From JAKZSU01 sp047517485 (GTDB lineage: Bacteria; Pseudomonadota; Alphaproteobacteria; UBA7887): a stretch of DNA of 43,849 bases. Numbering within the stretch: position 1 is the first letter of the stretch; the number at the start of each line of letters is the position of its first letter. The notes beneath the pieces are model-generated. The model was not told where the DNA came from. It saw nothing but the letters and a program-made list of their open reading frames with translations, and searched no databases. Below are positions 24,499 to 33,072 of the stretch, piece by piece. A program made the position numbers and the translations under genes. The DNA lies in NCBI GenBank assembly GCA_047517485.1, contig JAKZSU010000041.1, positions 1 to 43,849 of the forward strand. The letters are read 5' to 3'.

Positions 24499-25310
24499 GA
24501 CGCGCCAAGCTCGCTATCGACGGCGCGCGCGAGGTCGAGCAAATGTCGCGTATAGGGCGCGGCCGCCTCGCCCCGCCGCAACGACTCCGCCGCGACGATT
24601 TCCACCGCGCGGCCATCGCGCATCACCAGCACGGAGTCGCAAAACCGCGCGACTAGGCCAAGGTCGTGGCTGATCACCATCACCGCCATGCCGCGCGCGC
24701 GTTGTTGTTCATCGAGCACCGCGAGCACGCGTTCGCGCGCCATCACGTCGAGCGCTGACGTTGCTTCATCGGCGATCAGCAAGTCGGGTCCCGGCGCCAG
24801 CATCATCGCGATCATCGCGCGCTGCGCGAGACCGCCGGACAGCGTGTGGGCATGCGCCTGCCAGACTCGCTCGGGGTCGGCGATCCGTACCGACGCCAGC
24901 AAGGCGATGCCGCGATCGCGGCATTGGGCGGCGCTCAGTCCCTCGTGATGGCGCAACACCTCGGCGATCTCCGCGCCCACCGTCATTACCGGATTGAGCG
25001 CGTGCTTCGGATCCTGCAGGATCAGCGACATCCGTCGCCCGCGCAAATCATGGCGACGTTGCATCGTCATGGCTTGCAGGTTTTCACCGCCGAAGGCGAA
25101 GCTTCTGGCAGTCACCGTCGCGGTGTCGGGGAGCAGACCGAGGACCGCGCGCCCGAGCGTCGATTTCCCCGCTCCCGACTCGCCGACCACGCCCAGTCTC
25201 GCGCCCGCCGCCACGGTGAAGCTGACGCCGGAAACCACGTCGATATCGCCGCGATCGGTACGGAACGAAATACCGAGGTCCTCGACCTCGAGCAGCGGCG
25301 CGGCGGTCAT
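24495..25310 (-). CDS. ABC importer ATP-binding protein (DppD/NikD-like)
   Basis: A 271-residue ATPase, partner of the downstream one. Walker A is GESGAGKST, the Q-loop is in SLILQDPKHALNPVMT, the signature reads LSGGLAQRAMIAMML, and Walker B is LLIADEATSALD with Ala in place of the usual Pro. These variants are seen in the NikD/DppD branch. The real start is ATG at 25310, overlapping the permease stop by ATGA; the frame runs open further upstream only as a shadow of the permease gene. As with its partner, the short length is closer to NikD. Confidence 0.9.
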   Translation of the reverse strand: MTAAPLLEVEDLGISFRTDRGDIDVVSGVSFTVAAGARLGVVGESGAGKSTLGRAVLGLLPDTATVTARSFAFGGENLQAMTMQRRHDLRGRRMSLILQDPKHALNPVMTVGAEIAEVLRHHEGLSAAQCRDRGIALLASVRIADPERVWQAHAHTLSGGLAQRAMIAMMLAPGPDLLIADEATSALDVMARERVLAVLDEQQRARGMAVMVISHDLGLVARFCDSVLVMRDGRAVEIVAAESLRRGEAAAPYTRHLLDLARAVDSELGAS

Positions 25311-26194
25311 AGTCGCGGATCGAGGGCATCGCGCAGCCCGTCGCCCAATAGATTGAAACCGAGACTGACTAGCAGAATGGCCGCGCCCGGCACCGCCACC
25401 AACCACCACTGATCGAACAGATAGGGCCGCGCGGCGGCGATCATCGCGCCCCATTCCGGCGCCGGCGGCTGCGCGCCCAAGCCGAGAAATCCCAGTCCCG
25501 CCGCGGTCAAGATAATCCCCGCCATATCGAGGGTGACGCGAACGATCATCGAGTTGATACACAGCGGCATCACCTGGCGGCGGATCAGCCACCATCGCGA
25601 CGCCCCCTGCAGCCGCGCGGCGGCGACATGATCGGCGCCGCGGATCGCCAACGCCTCGGCGCGCGCCACCCGGGCGTAGACCGGCCACGCGGTCATCGCG
25701 ATGGCGATCACCGCGTTCTCGATACCCGGGCCCAGGGCGGCGACCAGGGCGAGCGCCAACACCAGCCGCGGAAAAGCGAGAAACACGTCGGTCACCCGCA
25801 TCACCACCACGTCGAACCAGCCGCCGAGGGTGCCGGCTGCCGCCCCGAGCACCAGTCCGAGCGGCGCCGCGATCACCGCCACCAGGGCGACGATGGTCAA
25901 GGTGATCCGGCTGCCGTGGATGATCCGCGACAGAATATCCCTGCCGAGCTCATCGGTGCCCAACCAATGCACCGCGTCGGGCGGCGCCAACCGCAGCGCG
26001 AGATTTTGCGCCTCGGGGGCGAACGGCGCGAGCTGCGGCGCCAATGCCGCGACGCCCACCAAGCTCACCACGATCGCCGCGCCGGCCAGCGCGAGCGGCG
26101 CCCGCGCGATTGCGTTCGCGACCTGCCACGCCCGCCCGGCCCGCGCCTGTACGGTTGAGCCCGGCCGGTCGCTGGTCAGCCAGGCGCTTACCAC
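25307..26194 (-). CDS. ABC importer permease (DppC/NikC-like)
   Basis: A 295-residue permease with about six helices. It has the N-terminal HWLGTDELGRDILSRIIHGSRI stretch, quoted here only as WLGTDELGRDILSR, that marks DppC/OppC proteins. The EAA coupling loop is AAARLQGASRWWLIRRQVMP, read as AAARLQGASR. The end GLRDALDPRL is typical. The start is GTG at 26194, overlapping the upstream permease by seven bases. Together with the next gene it forms the membrane channel. Confidence 0.93.
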   Translation of the reverse strand: MVSAWLTSDRPGSTVQARAGRAWQVANAIARAPLALAGAAIVVSLVGVAALAPQLAPFAPEAQNLALRLAPPDAVHWLGTDELGRDILSRIIHGSRITLTIVALVAVIAAPLGLVLGAAAGTLGGWFDVVVMRVTDVFLAFPRLVLALALVAALGPGIENAVIAIAMTAWPVYARVARAEALAIRGADHVAAARLQGASRWWLIRRQVMPLCINSMIVRVTLDMAGIILTAAGLGFLGLGAQPPAPEWGAMIAAARPYLFDQWWLVAVPGAAILLVSLGFNLLGDGLRDALDPRL

Positions 26195-27201
26195 GCGACC
26201 CTCGGATCGAGTACGCCGTAGAGCAGATCGGCGAGCAGATTAAGACCGACGAACACCACGCCGATCACGATGGTCGCGCCGAGCACCGCGTTGAGATCGG
26301 CGCTCATCAGCGAATTGGTGAGGTAGCCACCGAGACCGGGCCAGGCGAAAACGGTTTCGGTCAGCACCGAGCCCTCGAGCAAGCCGCCATAGGTGAGCGC
26401 GATCACGGTGACCAGCGGCACCGCGGCATTACCCAGCGCATGGCGCCACACCACCCGGCGCGCGGACAGGCCCTTGGCGCGGGCGGCGAGAACATAGTCC
26501 TGGTTCAACTGGTCGATCATGAAACTGCGGGTCATGCGCAGGATGTAGGCGGTGGCGGACAGGCCGAGGACCGCCGCCGGCAGCACCAGATGCGCCACCG
26601 CGTTGCCGGCGATCACCCATTCGCCCTCGAGCATCGCGTCGATCACCAGAAACCCGGTCACCGGCGGGATCAGATCCTCATAGAAAATATCGACGCGGCC
26701 CGGTCCGACCGCCCAGCCCAGCCAGGCGTAGAAGATCGCCAAGGCGACCATGCCGAGCCAGAAGGTCGGCGTCGAATAGCCGAACAAGGACAACAGGCGA
26801 AGAAGCTGATCGGGCCAGCGGCCGCGATGAACCGCGGCGAGCACGCCGCCCGGCACCCCCAACGCCACGCCGATCAGAATGGCGATGGTGGCGAGCTCGA
26901 TGGTGGCGGGAAAGTAGCGGCCGATATCCTCGATCACCGGGCGCGCGGTGACCACGCTGGTGCCGAAGTCGCCGCGCACCACGCCCTCGAGGTAGATCCA
27001 GAACTGCATCGCCAGCGAACGGTCGAGCCCCATCGCCTGGCGCGCCGCCTCGTAGGTCGCGGCGCTCGCCCGGTCGCCGACCACCGACAGCACCGGATCG
27101 ATCGGAATTACCCGGCCGATGATGAAAGTCACCGCGATCAGCCCGAGCACGGTCACCGCCAGGCTGGCCAACACTTTCGCTACCCGGAGGGCGCCGCTCA
27201 C
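26188..27201 (-). CDS. ABC importer permease (DppB/NikB-like)
   Basis: A 337-residue permease with six helices. The first helix is followed by the IPIDPV segment and a periplasmic loop MGLDRSLAMQFWIYL. The coupling helix AARAKGLSARRVVWRHAL is the EAA motif. LTETVFAWPGLGGYL near the end is characteristic of DppB and NikB. The start is GTG at 27201, overlapping the stop of the binding protein as GTGA. Confidence 0.94.
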   Translation of the reverse strand: MSGALRVAKVLASLAVTVLGLIAVTFIIGRVIPIDPVLSVVGDRASAATYEAARQAMGLDRSLAMQFWIYLEGVVRGDFGTSVVTARPVIEDIGRYFPATIELATIAILIGVALGVPGGVLAAVHRGRWPDQLLRLLSLFGYSTPTFWLGMVALAIFYAWLGWAVGPGRVDIFYEDLIPPVTGFLVIDAMLEGEWVIAGNAVAHLVLPAAVLGLSATAYILRMTRSFMIDQLNQDYVLAARAKGLSARRVVWRHALGNAAVPLVTVIALTYGGLLEGSVLTETVFAWPGLGGYLTNSLMSADLNAVLGATIVIGVVFVGLNLLADLLYGVLDPRVAW

Positions 27202-28790
27202 CGCCGCTTCTCGATCGTGCGATAGAGTGTTTGATCCGAGGTCAGTCCGGCTTTGAAACCGCTGACGGTGTCACGCATCGCGATCAATTCGTTTTCCTGG
27301 AACATCACGATGAACGGCGAATCCGCCTGCACCGCGCGCTGCAAATCGGCGTAGATTGCGCCGCGCCGCGCCGGGTCGGCTTCGGTCACCGCCGCGTCGG
27401 CGAGCCGGGTCAGCTCCGGTATCTCCCAACCATTGCGCCACGCCAAGGTGCGCTCGGACGCCTCGTCGCGATTGTCGGGATTGCGCGCGAATGTCGCGGC
27501 GTTGGTGTGCGGATCGAGATAATCGGGACCCCATTGGCCGATGAAGATGTCGTGGCGGCGCGCGCGATAGCGGGTCAGCACCTGCTTGGCGTTGCCGGGA
27601 ACGATCTCGATGGCGATCCCCGCCTGGCCCATCGTCGCCTGGATCGCCTGGGCGACCAGCAGGGCGATCGGGTCGGAGCGGGTGTCCATGGTGACCGCGA
27701 ACCCGTCGGCCAAGCCGGCGGCGGCCAACAAGTCGCGGGCGCGACCCGGATCAAAACCAAACGGTGTTTGTTCCAAGGCACCAAAGAACCCGCGCGGCAA
27801 AAACGCCTGATGCACCGTAGCGCGTCCGACCAGAAGCGTCTCGGCGATCGCGCGATAATCGATGAGATAGCGCATCGCCTCGCGCACCTCGGGACGCGAC
27901 AGGTTGGGATGACGCTGGTTGAGCCCGAGATAGAACAGCCGCGCCCGCCGCGCCGCGAGAATAGTCACGCCGGGCGCGCCGCGCAGCGCGGCGATCTGAT
28001 CGGGGCCGAGATTGCGCGCCATGTCGATGTCGCCGCGCTCGAGCAGCAGGCGCTGCGTCGCCGGCTCGCGAATGTCGCGGATCACCACCCGTTTGAGGGC
28101 GCTCGGCGCCCCCGGTTGATTAGGATCGACATCGAGGAGAAGGAATTCACCGGCGCGCCAGCGCCGCAGGGTGAAACCGCCCGAACCCGCCGCGTGAGTG
28201 CGCAGCCATTGGTGCCCCCATTCCGCGTCATCCGCCGCCTCGATCGTCGCCCGATCGACAACTGACGCAATCCCGGCGCTCAGCGCGTTGAGTAACAGGG
28301 TCGGGGCGAAGGCGCGGTCGAGACGCAGGGTGAAGTGGGATTCGTCGACCATCCGGATACGGTTTTCGACAGTGTCGGGGGTGAAGCCGAACTGGGTGAG
28401 GATGAAGCTCGGCGCCTTGTTGAGCGCGACCGCGCGGCGCAGCGAGAACACCGCGTCGTCGGCGGTGATCGGGTAGCCCGACGCGAATACCAGCCCGAGA
28501 CGAAGCGTGAAGAGAAAATCCAGGCCGTCGTCGCTGACCGCCCAGGTCTCGACCACGTCGCCGATCGGCTTCGCGGGATCGTCCGGGTTGGGCCGAAACA
28601 GCCGTTGGTAAAGATTGGCGATCACCTCGGCACCGGAGAACTCGAACACTTCCGCCGGATCGAGCGAAATCAGGTCATCCAAGGACTTGGCCATGACGAA
28701 CACCGAGCGTGGGGTCTCCGCCCTGCCCACACCGATCGCCATCGCCGCGACGAAACAGAGCAGTATCCGGCTAAGCCACCTGCGTGACAT
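27198..28790 (-). CDS. ABC importer substrate-binding protein, family 5
   Basis: A 530-residue periplasmic binding protein (SBP_bac_5) with a signal peptide ending near GRAETP. The N-terminal family motif is SLDPAEVFEFSGAEVIANLYQRL, quoted here only as LDPAEVFEFSGAEVI; later signatures are DDAVFSLRRAV and the C-terminal PFIVMFQENELIAM. Ligands of this family include peptides, nickel and opines. The total subunit sizes (530, 337, 295, 271, 253) are close to a Nik-type system, but no nickel-binding residues can be asserted. GGGAG lies about 11 bp before the ATG at 28790; an in-frame GTG sits one codon earlier. It heads the operon and is divergent from the deacetylase gene. Confidence 0.92.
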   Translation of the reverse strand: MSRRWLSRILLCFVAAMAIGVGRAETPRSVFVMAKSLDDLISLDPAEVFEFSGAEVIANLYQRLFRPNPDDPAKPIGDVVETWAVSDDGLDFLFTLRLGLVFASGYPITADDAVFSLRRAVALNKAPSFILTQFGFTPDTVENRIRMVDESHFTLRLDRAFAPTLLLNALSAGIASVVDRATIEAADDAEWGHQWLRTHAAGSGGFTLRRWRAGEFLLLDVDPNQPGAPSALKRVVIRDIREPATQRLLLERGDIDMARNLGPDQIAALRGAPGVTILAARRARLFYLGLNQRHPNLSRPEVREAMRYLIDYRAIAETLLVGRATVHQAFLPRGFFGALEQTPFGFDPGRARDLLAAAGLADGFAVTMDTRSDPIALLVAQAIQATMGQAGIAIEIVPGNAKQVLTRYRARRHDIFIGQWGPDYLDPHTNAATFARNPDNRDEASERTLAWRNGWEIPELTRLADAAVTEADPARRGAIYADLQRAVQADSPFIVMFQENELIAMRDTVSGFKAGLTSDQTLYRTIEKRR

Positions 28791-28820
28791 CACCGGGTAT
28801 GCTCCCTATAGTCCGCCGCC

Positions 28821-28836
28821 GTGGCGGCACCGCCAC
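28821..28836. promoter_or_regulatory. 16-bp inverted repeat between divergent starts
   Basis: GTGGCGG-CA-CCGCCAC is a perfect 7-bp inverted repeat with a 2-base centre in the 65-bp gap between the ABC binding-protein start (28790) and the deacetylase start (28856). It is a possible operator for a dimeric regulator or a small hairpin. Such G/C palindromes also arise by chance in this genome. Confidence 0.3.
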
Positions 28837-28855
28837 CATAGTCAGGGAGCCGCGG

Positions 28856-30028
28856 ATGCCGGCGCAAACCTACACCCCGCTGGAGATGATCGAACGGCTG
28901 ATCGCCTTCGACACCACCAGTCGCTTGTCGAACCTCGCGCTGATCGACTTCATCGCCGACTACCTCGCTGGGCACGGCGTCGAGTCGACGCGGGTCTTCG
29001 ATGCCAGCGGCGAAAAGGCCAATCTTTACGCGACGCTCGGGCCCGAACAGGACGGCGGGGTGGTGCTCTCGGGCCACACCGATGTGGTTCCGGTCGATGG
29101 CCAGGAGTGGGCGAGCGATCCGTTCACCCTGGCGCGACGCGGCGACAAGCTCTACGGCCGCGGCACCGCGGATATGAAAAGCTTCTCCGCCATCGCCTTG
29201 GCCCTGGTGCCGGATTTCCTCGCCCGCGGCTTGGCTATCCCGGTCCATTTCGCGTTGTCCTACGACGAGGAAGTCGGCTGTCTCGGCGCGCCGCAACTGG
29301 TCGCCCTGCTCCGCGACCTGCCGTATACGCCGCAAGCGGTGATCGTCGGCGAGCCGACCCTGATGAAGCTGGTCGACCGCCACAAGGGCGCCGCGCGCTT
29401 TCGCACCACGGTAACCGGGCTCGAGACCCATTCGGCGTATACCGATCGCGGGGTCAGCGCGATCCTGTTCGCCGGCCGCATCATCGCCTTTCTCGACCGC
29501 ATCGCCGCCGGATTTCGCGCCGCCGGCGATCCCGACAGCGGCTTCGATCCGCCCTATCACACGCTGCATATCGGCACCATTCATGGCGGCACGGCGGATA
29601 ACATCGTGCCCCGGCACTGCGCGTTCAATTGGGAAATCCGATTGATGCCGGGCGGCGACGTCGAGACCGACCTTCTCGACCCCTTGGCCGCCTTCATCGA
29701 CGAAGAGGTGCTGCCGGAAATGCACGCGGTCTCGACCGAAACCGGGGTGGTGACCGAGCGGCTGGCGCGGATGGAGGGGCTGGCGCCGATCAAGGGCTCC
29801 CCCGCCGAGGCCCTGGTGCGCCGGCTCACCGGCGACAATTCCCCGCCCGGCGCGGTCTCGTACGGCACCGAGGCCGGGCTTTTCCAACGCGGCGGCATTC
29901 CGACCGTGGTGTGCGGGCCCGGCAGCATTCTCCGCGCCCATAAGCCGGACGAATATATCGAGGTCGAACAAGTCGAGGCGTGCATCGCCTTCATGCACCG
30001 TCTGATGGATCACGTCTGTACGACTTAG
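28856..30028 (+). CDS. argE: acetylornithine deacetylase-like M20 peptidase
   Basis: A 390-residue dinuclear zinc hydrolase of the M20/ArgE family, removing acetyl from N-acetylornithine in arginine synthesis. Metal and catalytic motifs are SGHTDVVPVDG (His, Asp), GRGTADMKSF (bridging Asp) and SYDEEVGCLGA (catalytic and metal Glu). A dimerisation domain lies between residues about 190 and 300, with GLETHSAYTDRG; the final ligand His is in RAHKPDEYI. ArgE, DapE and succinyl-diaminopimelate hydrolases share these motifs; the Thr-Thr-Ser opening FDTTSRLSN and overall fit favour ArgE. GGGAG lies about 6 bp before ATG 28856. The 3' end overlaps plsC by 38 bp. Confidence 0.88.
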   Translation: MPAQTYTPLEMIERLIAFDTTSRLSNLALIDFIADYLAGHGVESTRVFDASGEKANLYATLGPEQDGGVVLSGHTDVVPVDGQEWASDPFTLARRGDKLYGRGTADMKSFSAIALALVPDFLARGLAIPVHFALSYDEEVGCLGAPQLVALLRDLPYTPQAVIVGEPTLMKLVDRHKGAARFRTTVTGLETHSAYTDRGVSAILFAGRIIAFLDRIAAGFRAAGDPDSGFDPPYHTLHIGTIHGGTADNIVPRHCAFNWEIRLMPGGDVETDLLDPLAAFIDEEVLPEMHAVSTETGVVTERLARMEGLAPIKGSPAEALVRRLTGDNSPPGAVSYGTEAGLFQRGGIPTVVCGPGSILRAHKPDEYIEVEQVEACIAFMHRLMDHVCTT

Positions 30029-30755
30029 CATCGAGCGCCGCCCAAGCCTCGGCCTCGAGCCGGCGCGTCGCCGGTTCGATCGCCGCGTGGAGCCGAGCCA
30101 TGAAATCCGCGCGCTCGAGACCCGGCGGGATCGGTTCGCCGAACTCGACGATAATCGGCGACGGGCGCTTGATGAAACGCCGCCGCCCCCAAGCGACGCC
30201 GGAATTGAGCGCGACCGGCACCACCGGCAAGTCCAGCGCCTTATAGAGCGCCGCCACGCCGGGCTGATAGTCTCTGCTTTCGCCCGGCGGCACCCGCGTT
30301 CCCTCGGGAAAAATGACGATCTGCCGTCCCGCGTCGGCGGCCGCGCGCGCCCCGCGCAAGAGGCTCTTGAGCGCCCTTGCGCCAGCACCGCGATCCACCG
30401 CAATTTGCTTATTTTTCATGGCATACCAACCGAATACAGGAATTAGGTGAAGTTCTTTCTTCAACACAAAACAAACATCGGGGAGGATCCCGAGCAACGC
30501 CGAGGTCTCCCACGCCGACTGGTGTTTGGCGGCCACCAAAGCGGCGCCGTCAGGGAGATTTTCCCGGCCGCGATACTCGATGGTCGAACCGATAATCGAC
30601 CGGACCAAGCGATTGACCAGCGCCGCCCAGGCCCGCCCGACAATCGGCATCGCCCGGCGCGGCAGCAAGAGCGTCGGTATCATCGCCACCGCGAAGACCA
30701 CCGACGCCGACAAATTGCAGACCGTGAAACCGATCGAGCGCAGCCCGCCGATCAT
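29991..30755 (-). CDS. plsC: 1-acyl-sn-glycerol-3-phosphate acyltransferase
   Basis: A 254-residue membrane-associated acyltransferase making phosphatidic acid from lysophosphatidic acid. The catalytic motif is KHQSAWET, where the usual HxxxxD has Glu after Trp, a known variant. Glycerol-phosphate binding FPEGTRVPPGE and the later VPVALNSG block are present. There is one N-terminal hydrophobic segment (residues about 10-32). The start at 30755 overlaps the YdcF-like gene's stop as ATGA, placing it last in the ftsE-ftsX-ydcF-like-plsC operon. Confidence 0.93.
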   Translation of the reverse strand: MIGGLRSIGFTVCNLSASVVFAVAMIPTLLLPRRAMPIVGRAWAALVNRLVRSIIGSTIEYRGRENLPDGAALVAAKHQSAWETSALLGILPDVCFVLKKELHLIPVFGWYAMKNKQIAVDRGAGARALKSLLRGARAAADAGRQIVIFPEGTRVPPGESRDYQPGVAALYKALDLPVVPVALNSGVAWGRRRFIKRPSPIIVEFGEPIPPGLERADFMARLHAAIEPATRRLEAEAWAALDAKSYRRDPSDGA

Positions 30756-31357
30756 CCCAGCCAACCCGATATCTCGCGCCACCGGTCGTTCAGCCAGACC
30801 CGGGCATGGGCCATCAGCACTTTCGAATATTCGCCCGCCACCAGGCTCATCGTCCCCGGGTACCGCCACCACGCGTCGAGACGAACCAGTGGCGGAAATA
30901 CCGGATGCGCGACAATCTCGACTCCCGGCAGGGCACGGCGAAACTCGAACAGGCTGCGCGGCATATGATAGGCCGCGGTAACCAGCCGCAGGCTCGAATA
31001 GCCTTCCTCGGCCAGCCATATGGCGGTTTCCCGGGCATTGCCCAGCGTGTCGTCGGCGTCGTGAGCGAGCACGATTTTGCGCGCCAGGGGCTCGCCGCCC
31101 GCTTGCGTCACCCGTAACAGTTCCTCGACATCGACACCGCGATAGACCCCGGACACGAACAGTTTTTCCGCCAAGCCCGTCTTGAGCAGATCGAGGCCTT
31201 CGATCAACCTGCCGCTGCCGCCGGTGAGAACCACGATGGCGTCGGTCTTGGCGGTCGCGGGATCGGCGGTATCGGGTAGCGACGCCGCGAAATCCTGCAG
31301 CCCGACCGCCCAGCCGACCACCAAAAGAGCGGCAAGGATCAGTGGCACCCGTCTCAT
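30752..31357 (-). CDS. YdcF/SanA-family (DUF218) envelope protein
   Basis: A 201-residue protein with a single N-terminal membrane anchor (residues 5-20) and a DUF218 domain. It has DAIVVLTGGSGRLIEGLDLL at the start of the fold, FVSGVYRGVDVEELL, then TLGNARETAIWL and LVTAAYHMPRSLFEF. These match the ElyC/SanA/YdcF proteins linked to envelope integrity and undecaprenyl-phosphate metabolism. GAGGG within the end of ftsX precedes its ATG by 7 bp. The pairing with ftsEX suggests a role at the division or growth site. Confidence 0.9.
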   Translation of the reverse strand: MRRVPLILAALLVVGWAVGLQDFAASLPDTADPATAKTDAIVVLTGGSGRLIEGLDLLKTGLAEKLFVSGVYRGVDVEELLRVTQAGGEPLARKIVLAHDADDTLGNARETAIWLAEEGYSSLRLVTAAYHMPRSLFEFRRALPGVEIVAHPVFPPLVRLDAWWRYPGTMSLVAGEYSKVLMAHARVWLNDRWREISGWLG

Positions 31358-31367
31358 GCGAAGCCCT

Positions 31368-32237
31368 CTATGTCACCCGAGCGAGTTCCCGCAGCACGGT
31401 GAAGCGCGCGGTGAACATGGCGAGGAGAGCGCTGATAACCGGTAAGACCGCGAACCCGGCCCATTCCACGACGCCGAGATCGAGCGCCGGCAGTAACGGC
31501 GCCTCCAGCCGCGCCGCCGCATGACCGGCAAGCACCATGGCGATGATCGCCGGGACCACGCCAAAAATGCCGCCGCGCAGGCCGAGCCACAACGCCTGCC
31601 ACTGAAATTCTCGCGCCAGATAGGAATCGCTGGCACCGAGCAGATGCAGCAATTCGATCGTTTCCTGATGGATCGCCAGCCCGGCGCGGGTCGCGAAAAC
31701 CACCGTCAGCACCGCGATCCCGGTGACGAAACACAGCACCAACAGGGCGAGGAATTGTCCGACACGCGCGAGATCGACCAGCCGCTCGACCCACGCCATG
31801 CCGGTATCGAGCACCGCCTCGGGCACCGCCGCGGCCAGCCGCGCGATCGCTTCATCCCAATCGACGGTCGCCCCGGGGGTGATCCGGACGTCGATCAGGA
31901 TCGGCAACGGCAGATCGGCGGGCACATTATCCACCCCCAACCAAGGCTGCAGCAGCGCCGCGACCTCACCGGCATCGAGTCGTTCGACACCCGCGACCCC
32001 GACGGTGCGGCGCATCACTTCGATCGCGGCATCGCGCTGTTTGGCCGAGGAGTCGGGCGGCAGCTCTAGGGTCACCACGGCAAACGCGCCCGAGTCCCAC
32101 AGTTCCGCCACATGTTGCAGACCGAGTACGCCGGCCAGGGCGATGGCCGCGAAAAACACCTTGAGACCAATGGTGTAAGGCAAATAGCGCGCGGCGCTGT
32201 CGCGACCCAAATCCAGGACTGATGGCGTTCTTCGCAC
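31368..32237 (-). CDS. ftsX: cell-division protein FtsX
   Basis: A 289-residue integral membrane partner of FtsE that transmits ATP hydrolysis to periplasmic amidase activators. It has a first helix near residues 22-42, a periplasmic domain to about residue 160 and three C-terminal helices. The HQETIELLHLLGASDSYLAREF segment, shortened here to IELLHLLGASDSYLA, is the conserved FtsX cytoplasmic loop. The start is GTG at 32237, one base after the ftsE stop. The family match is strong although FtsX is variable at sequence level. Confidence 0.93.
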   Translation of the reverse strand: MRRTPSVLDLGRDSAARYLPYTIGLKVFFAAIALAGVLGLQHVAELWDSGAFAVVTLELPPDSSAKQRDAAIEVMRRTVGVAGVERLDAGEVAALLQPWLGVDNVPADLPLPILIDVRITPGATVDWDEAIARLAAAVPEAVLDTGMAWVERLVDLARVGQFLALLVLCFVTGIAVLTVVFATRAGLAIHQETIELLHLLGASDSYLAREFQWQALWLGLRGGIFGVVPAIIAMVLAGHAAARLEAPLLPALDLGVVEWAGFAVLPVISALLAMFTARFTVLRELARVT

Positions 32238-32238
32238 C

Positions 32239-32913
32239 TTACCGCGCCGCGACCGGGCTCGACTCGATCAGCACGCCGTCCACCAACTGGATACACGGAT
32301 GACTATAGCGTCCGATCAGACGGTCATCGTGGGTGGCGATGACGATCGTCGTGCCGAGCTGGTTGAGAGCTTCGAACAGGCGCAAAATGCGCTCGCCATT
32401 GGACCGGTCGACATTGCCGGTCGGCTCGTCCGCCAGCAGCAAGCGGGGGCGGCGAATGACCGCTCGCGCGATCGCCAGGCGTTGCTTTTCACCGCCCGAG
32501 AGCGTCGGTGGCAGCGCATCGAGTTTTTCGCCGAGGCCGACCCATTCGAGCAATTCCGCCACCGGCTCGGCGATCTCAGCGTCGCGCGCGCCGGCGATCC
32601 GCAACGGCAGGGCCACGTTCTCGCGCGTGCTCATATGATCGACCAGGCGAAAATCCTGAAAAACCACGCCGATTTTCTTGCGCAAATTGGCGAGTTCCTC
32701 GCGGCTTGCCGCGGACACGTCATCACCGAACATGGTGATCAGACCACGCGACGGACGATGGCCGAGAAACAACAACCGCAACAGGGAAGACTTGCCCGCG
32801 CCGCTCGGACCGGTAAGGAAATAGAAACTTCCATGCTCCAGGGTAAAGCTGACATCCCGCAGCACTTCTGGGCCAAGACCGTAGCGCATGCCGACATTTT
32901 CGAATCGCACCAC
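32239..32913 (-). CDS. ftsE: cell-division ATP-binding protein FtsE
   Basis: A 224-residue ABC ATPase. Walker A is GPSGAGKSS, the Q-loop lies in VVFQDFRLVDHMS (typical of FtsE), the signature is LSGGEKQRLAIARA, Walker B is LLLADEPTGNVD, and the switch is ATHD. It begins MVRFENVGMRYG from a GTG at 32913, with GGAGG about 10 bp upstream; an ATG ATG pair further upstream is in a different frame. It heads the ftsE-ftsX-ydcF-like-plsC operon and is divergent from the zinc-ribbon gene, as in many alphaproteobacteria. Confidence 0.95.
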   Translation of the reverse strand: MVRFENVGMRYGLGPEVLRDVSFTLEHGSFYFLTGPSGAGKSSLLRLLFLGHRPSRGLITMFGDDVSAASREELANLRKKIGVVFQDFRLVDHMSTRENVALPLRIAGARDAEIAEPVAELLEWVGLGEKLDALPPTLSGGEKQRLAIARAVIRRPRLLLADEPTGNVDRSNGERILRLFEALNQLGTTIVIATHDDRLIGRYSHPCIQLVDGVLIESSPVAAR

Positions 32914-33072
32914 GCCGGAGCCGCCTCCGCATCATAATTTCGTTGCCGCCCGTGAATCGGTGCAAGAATCGCACAGCGCCCACCTGCCCGTCCAGAGGGC
33001 TCGACACTTGCCAAGGCGGTTGGAGAACCGTAGCCTTCGCCGGACGAGGCATAATGGAACGGTTACCACCTT

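Noticed and set aside
26044..27225. A 393-codon open frame antisense to the permease gene
   Set aside because: Shadow frame; the permease on the opposite strand is clear.
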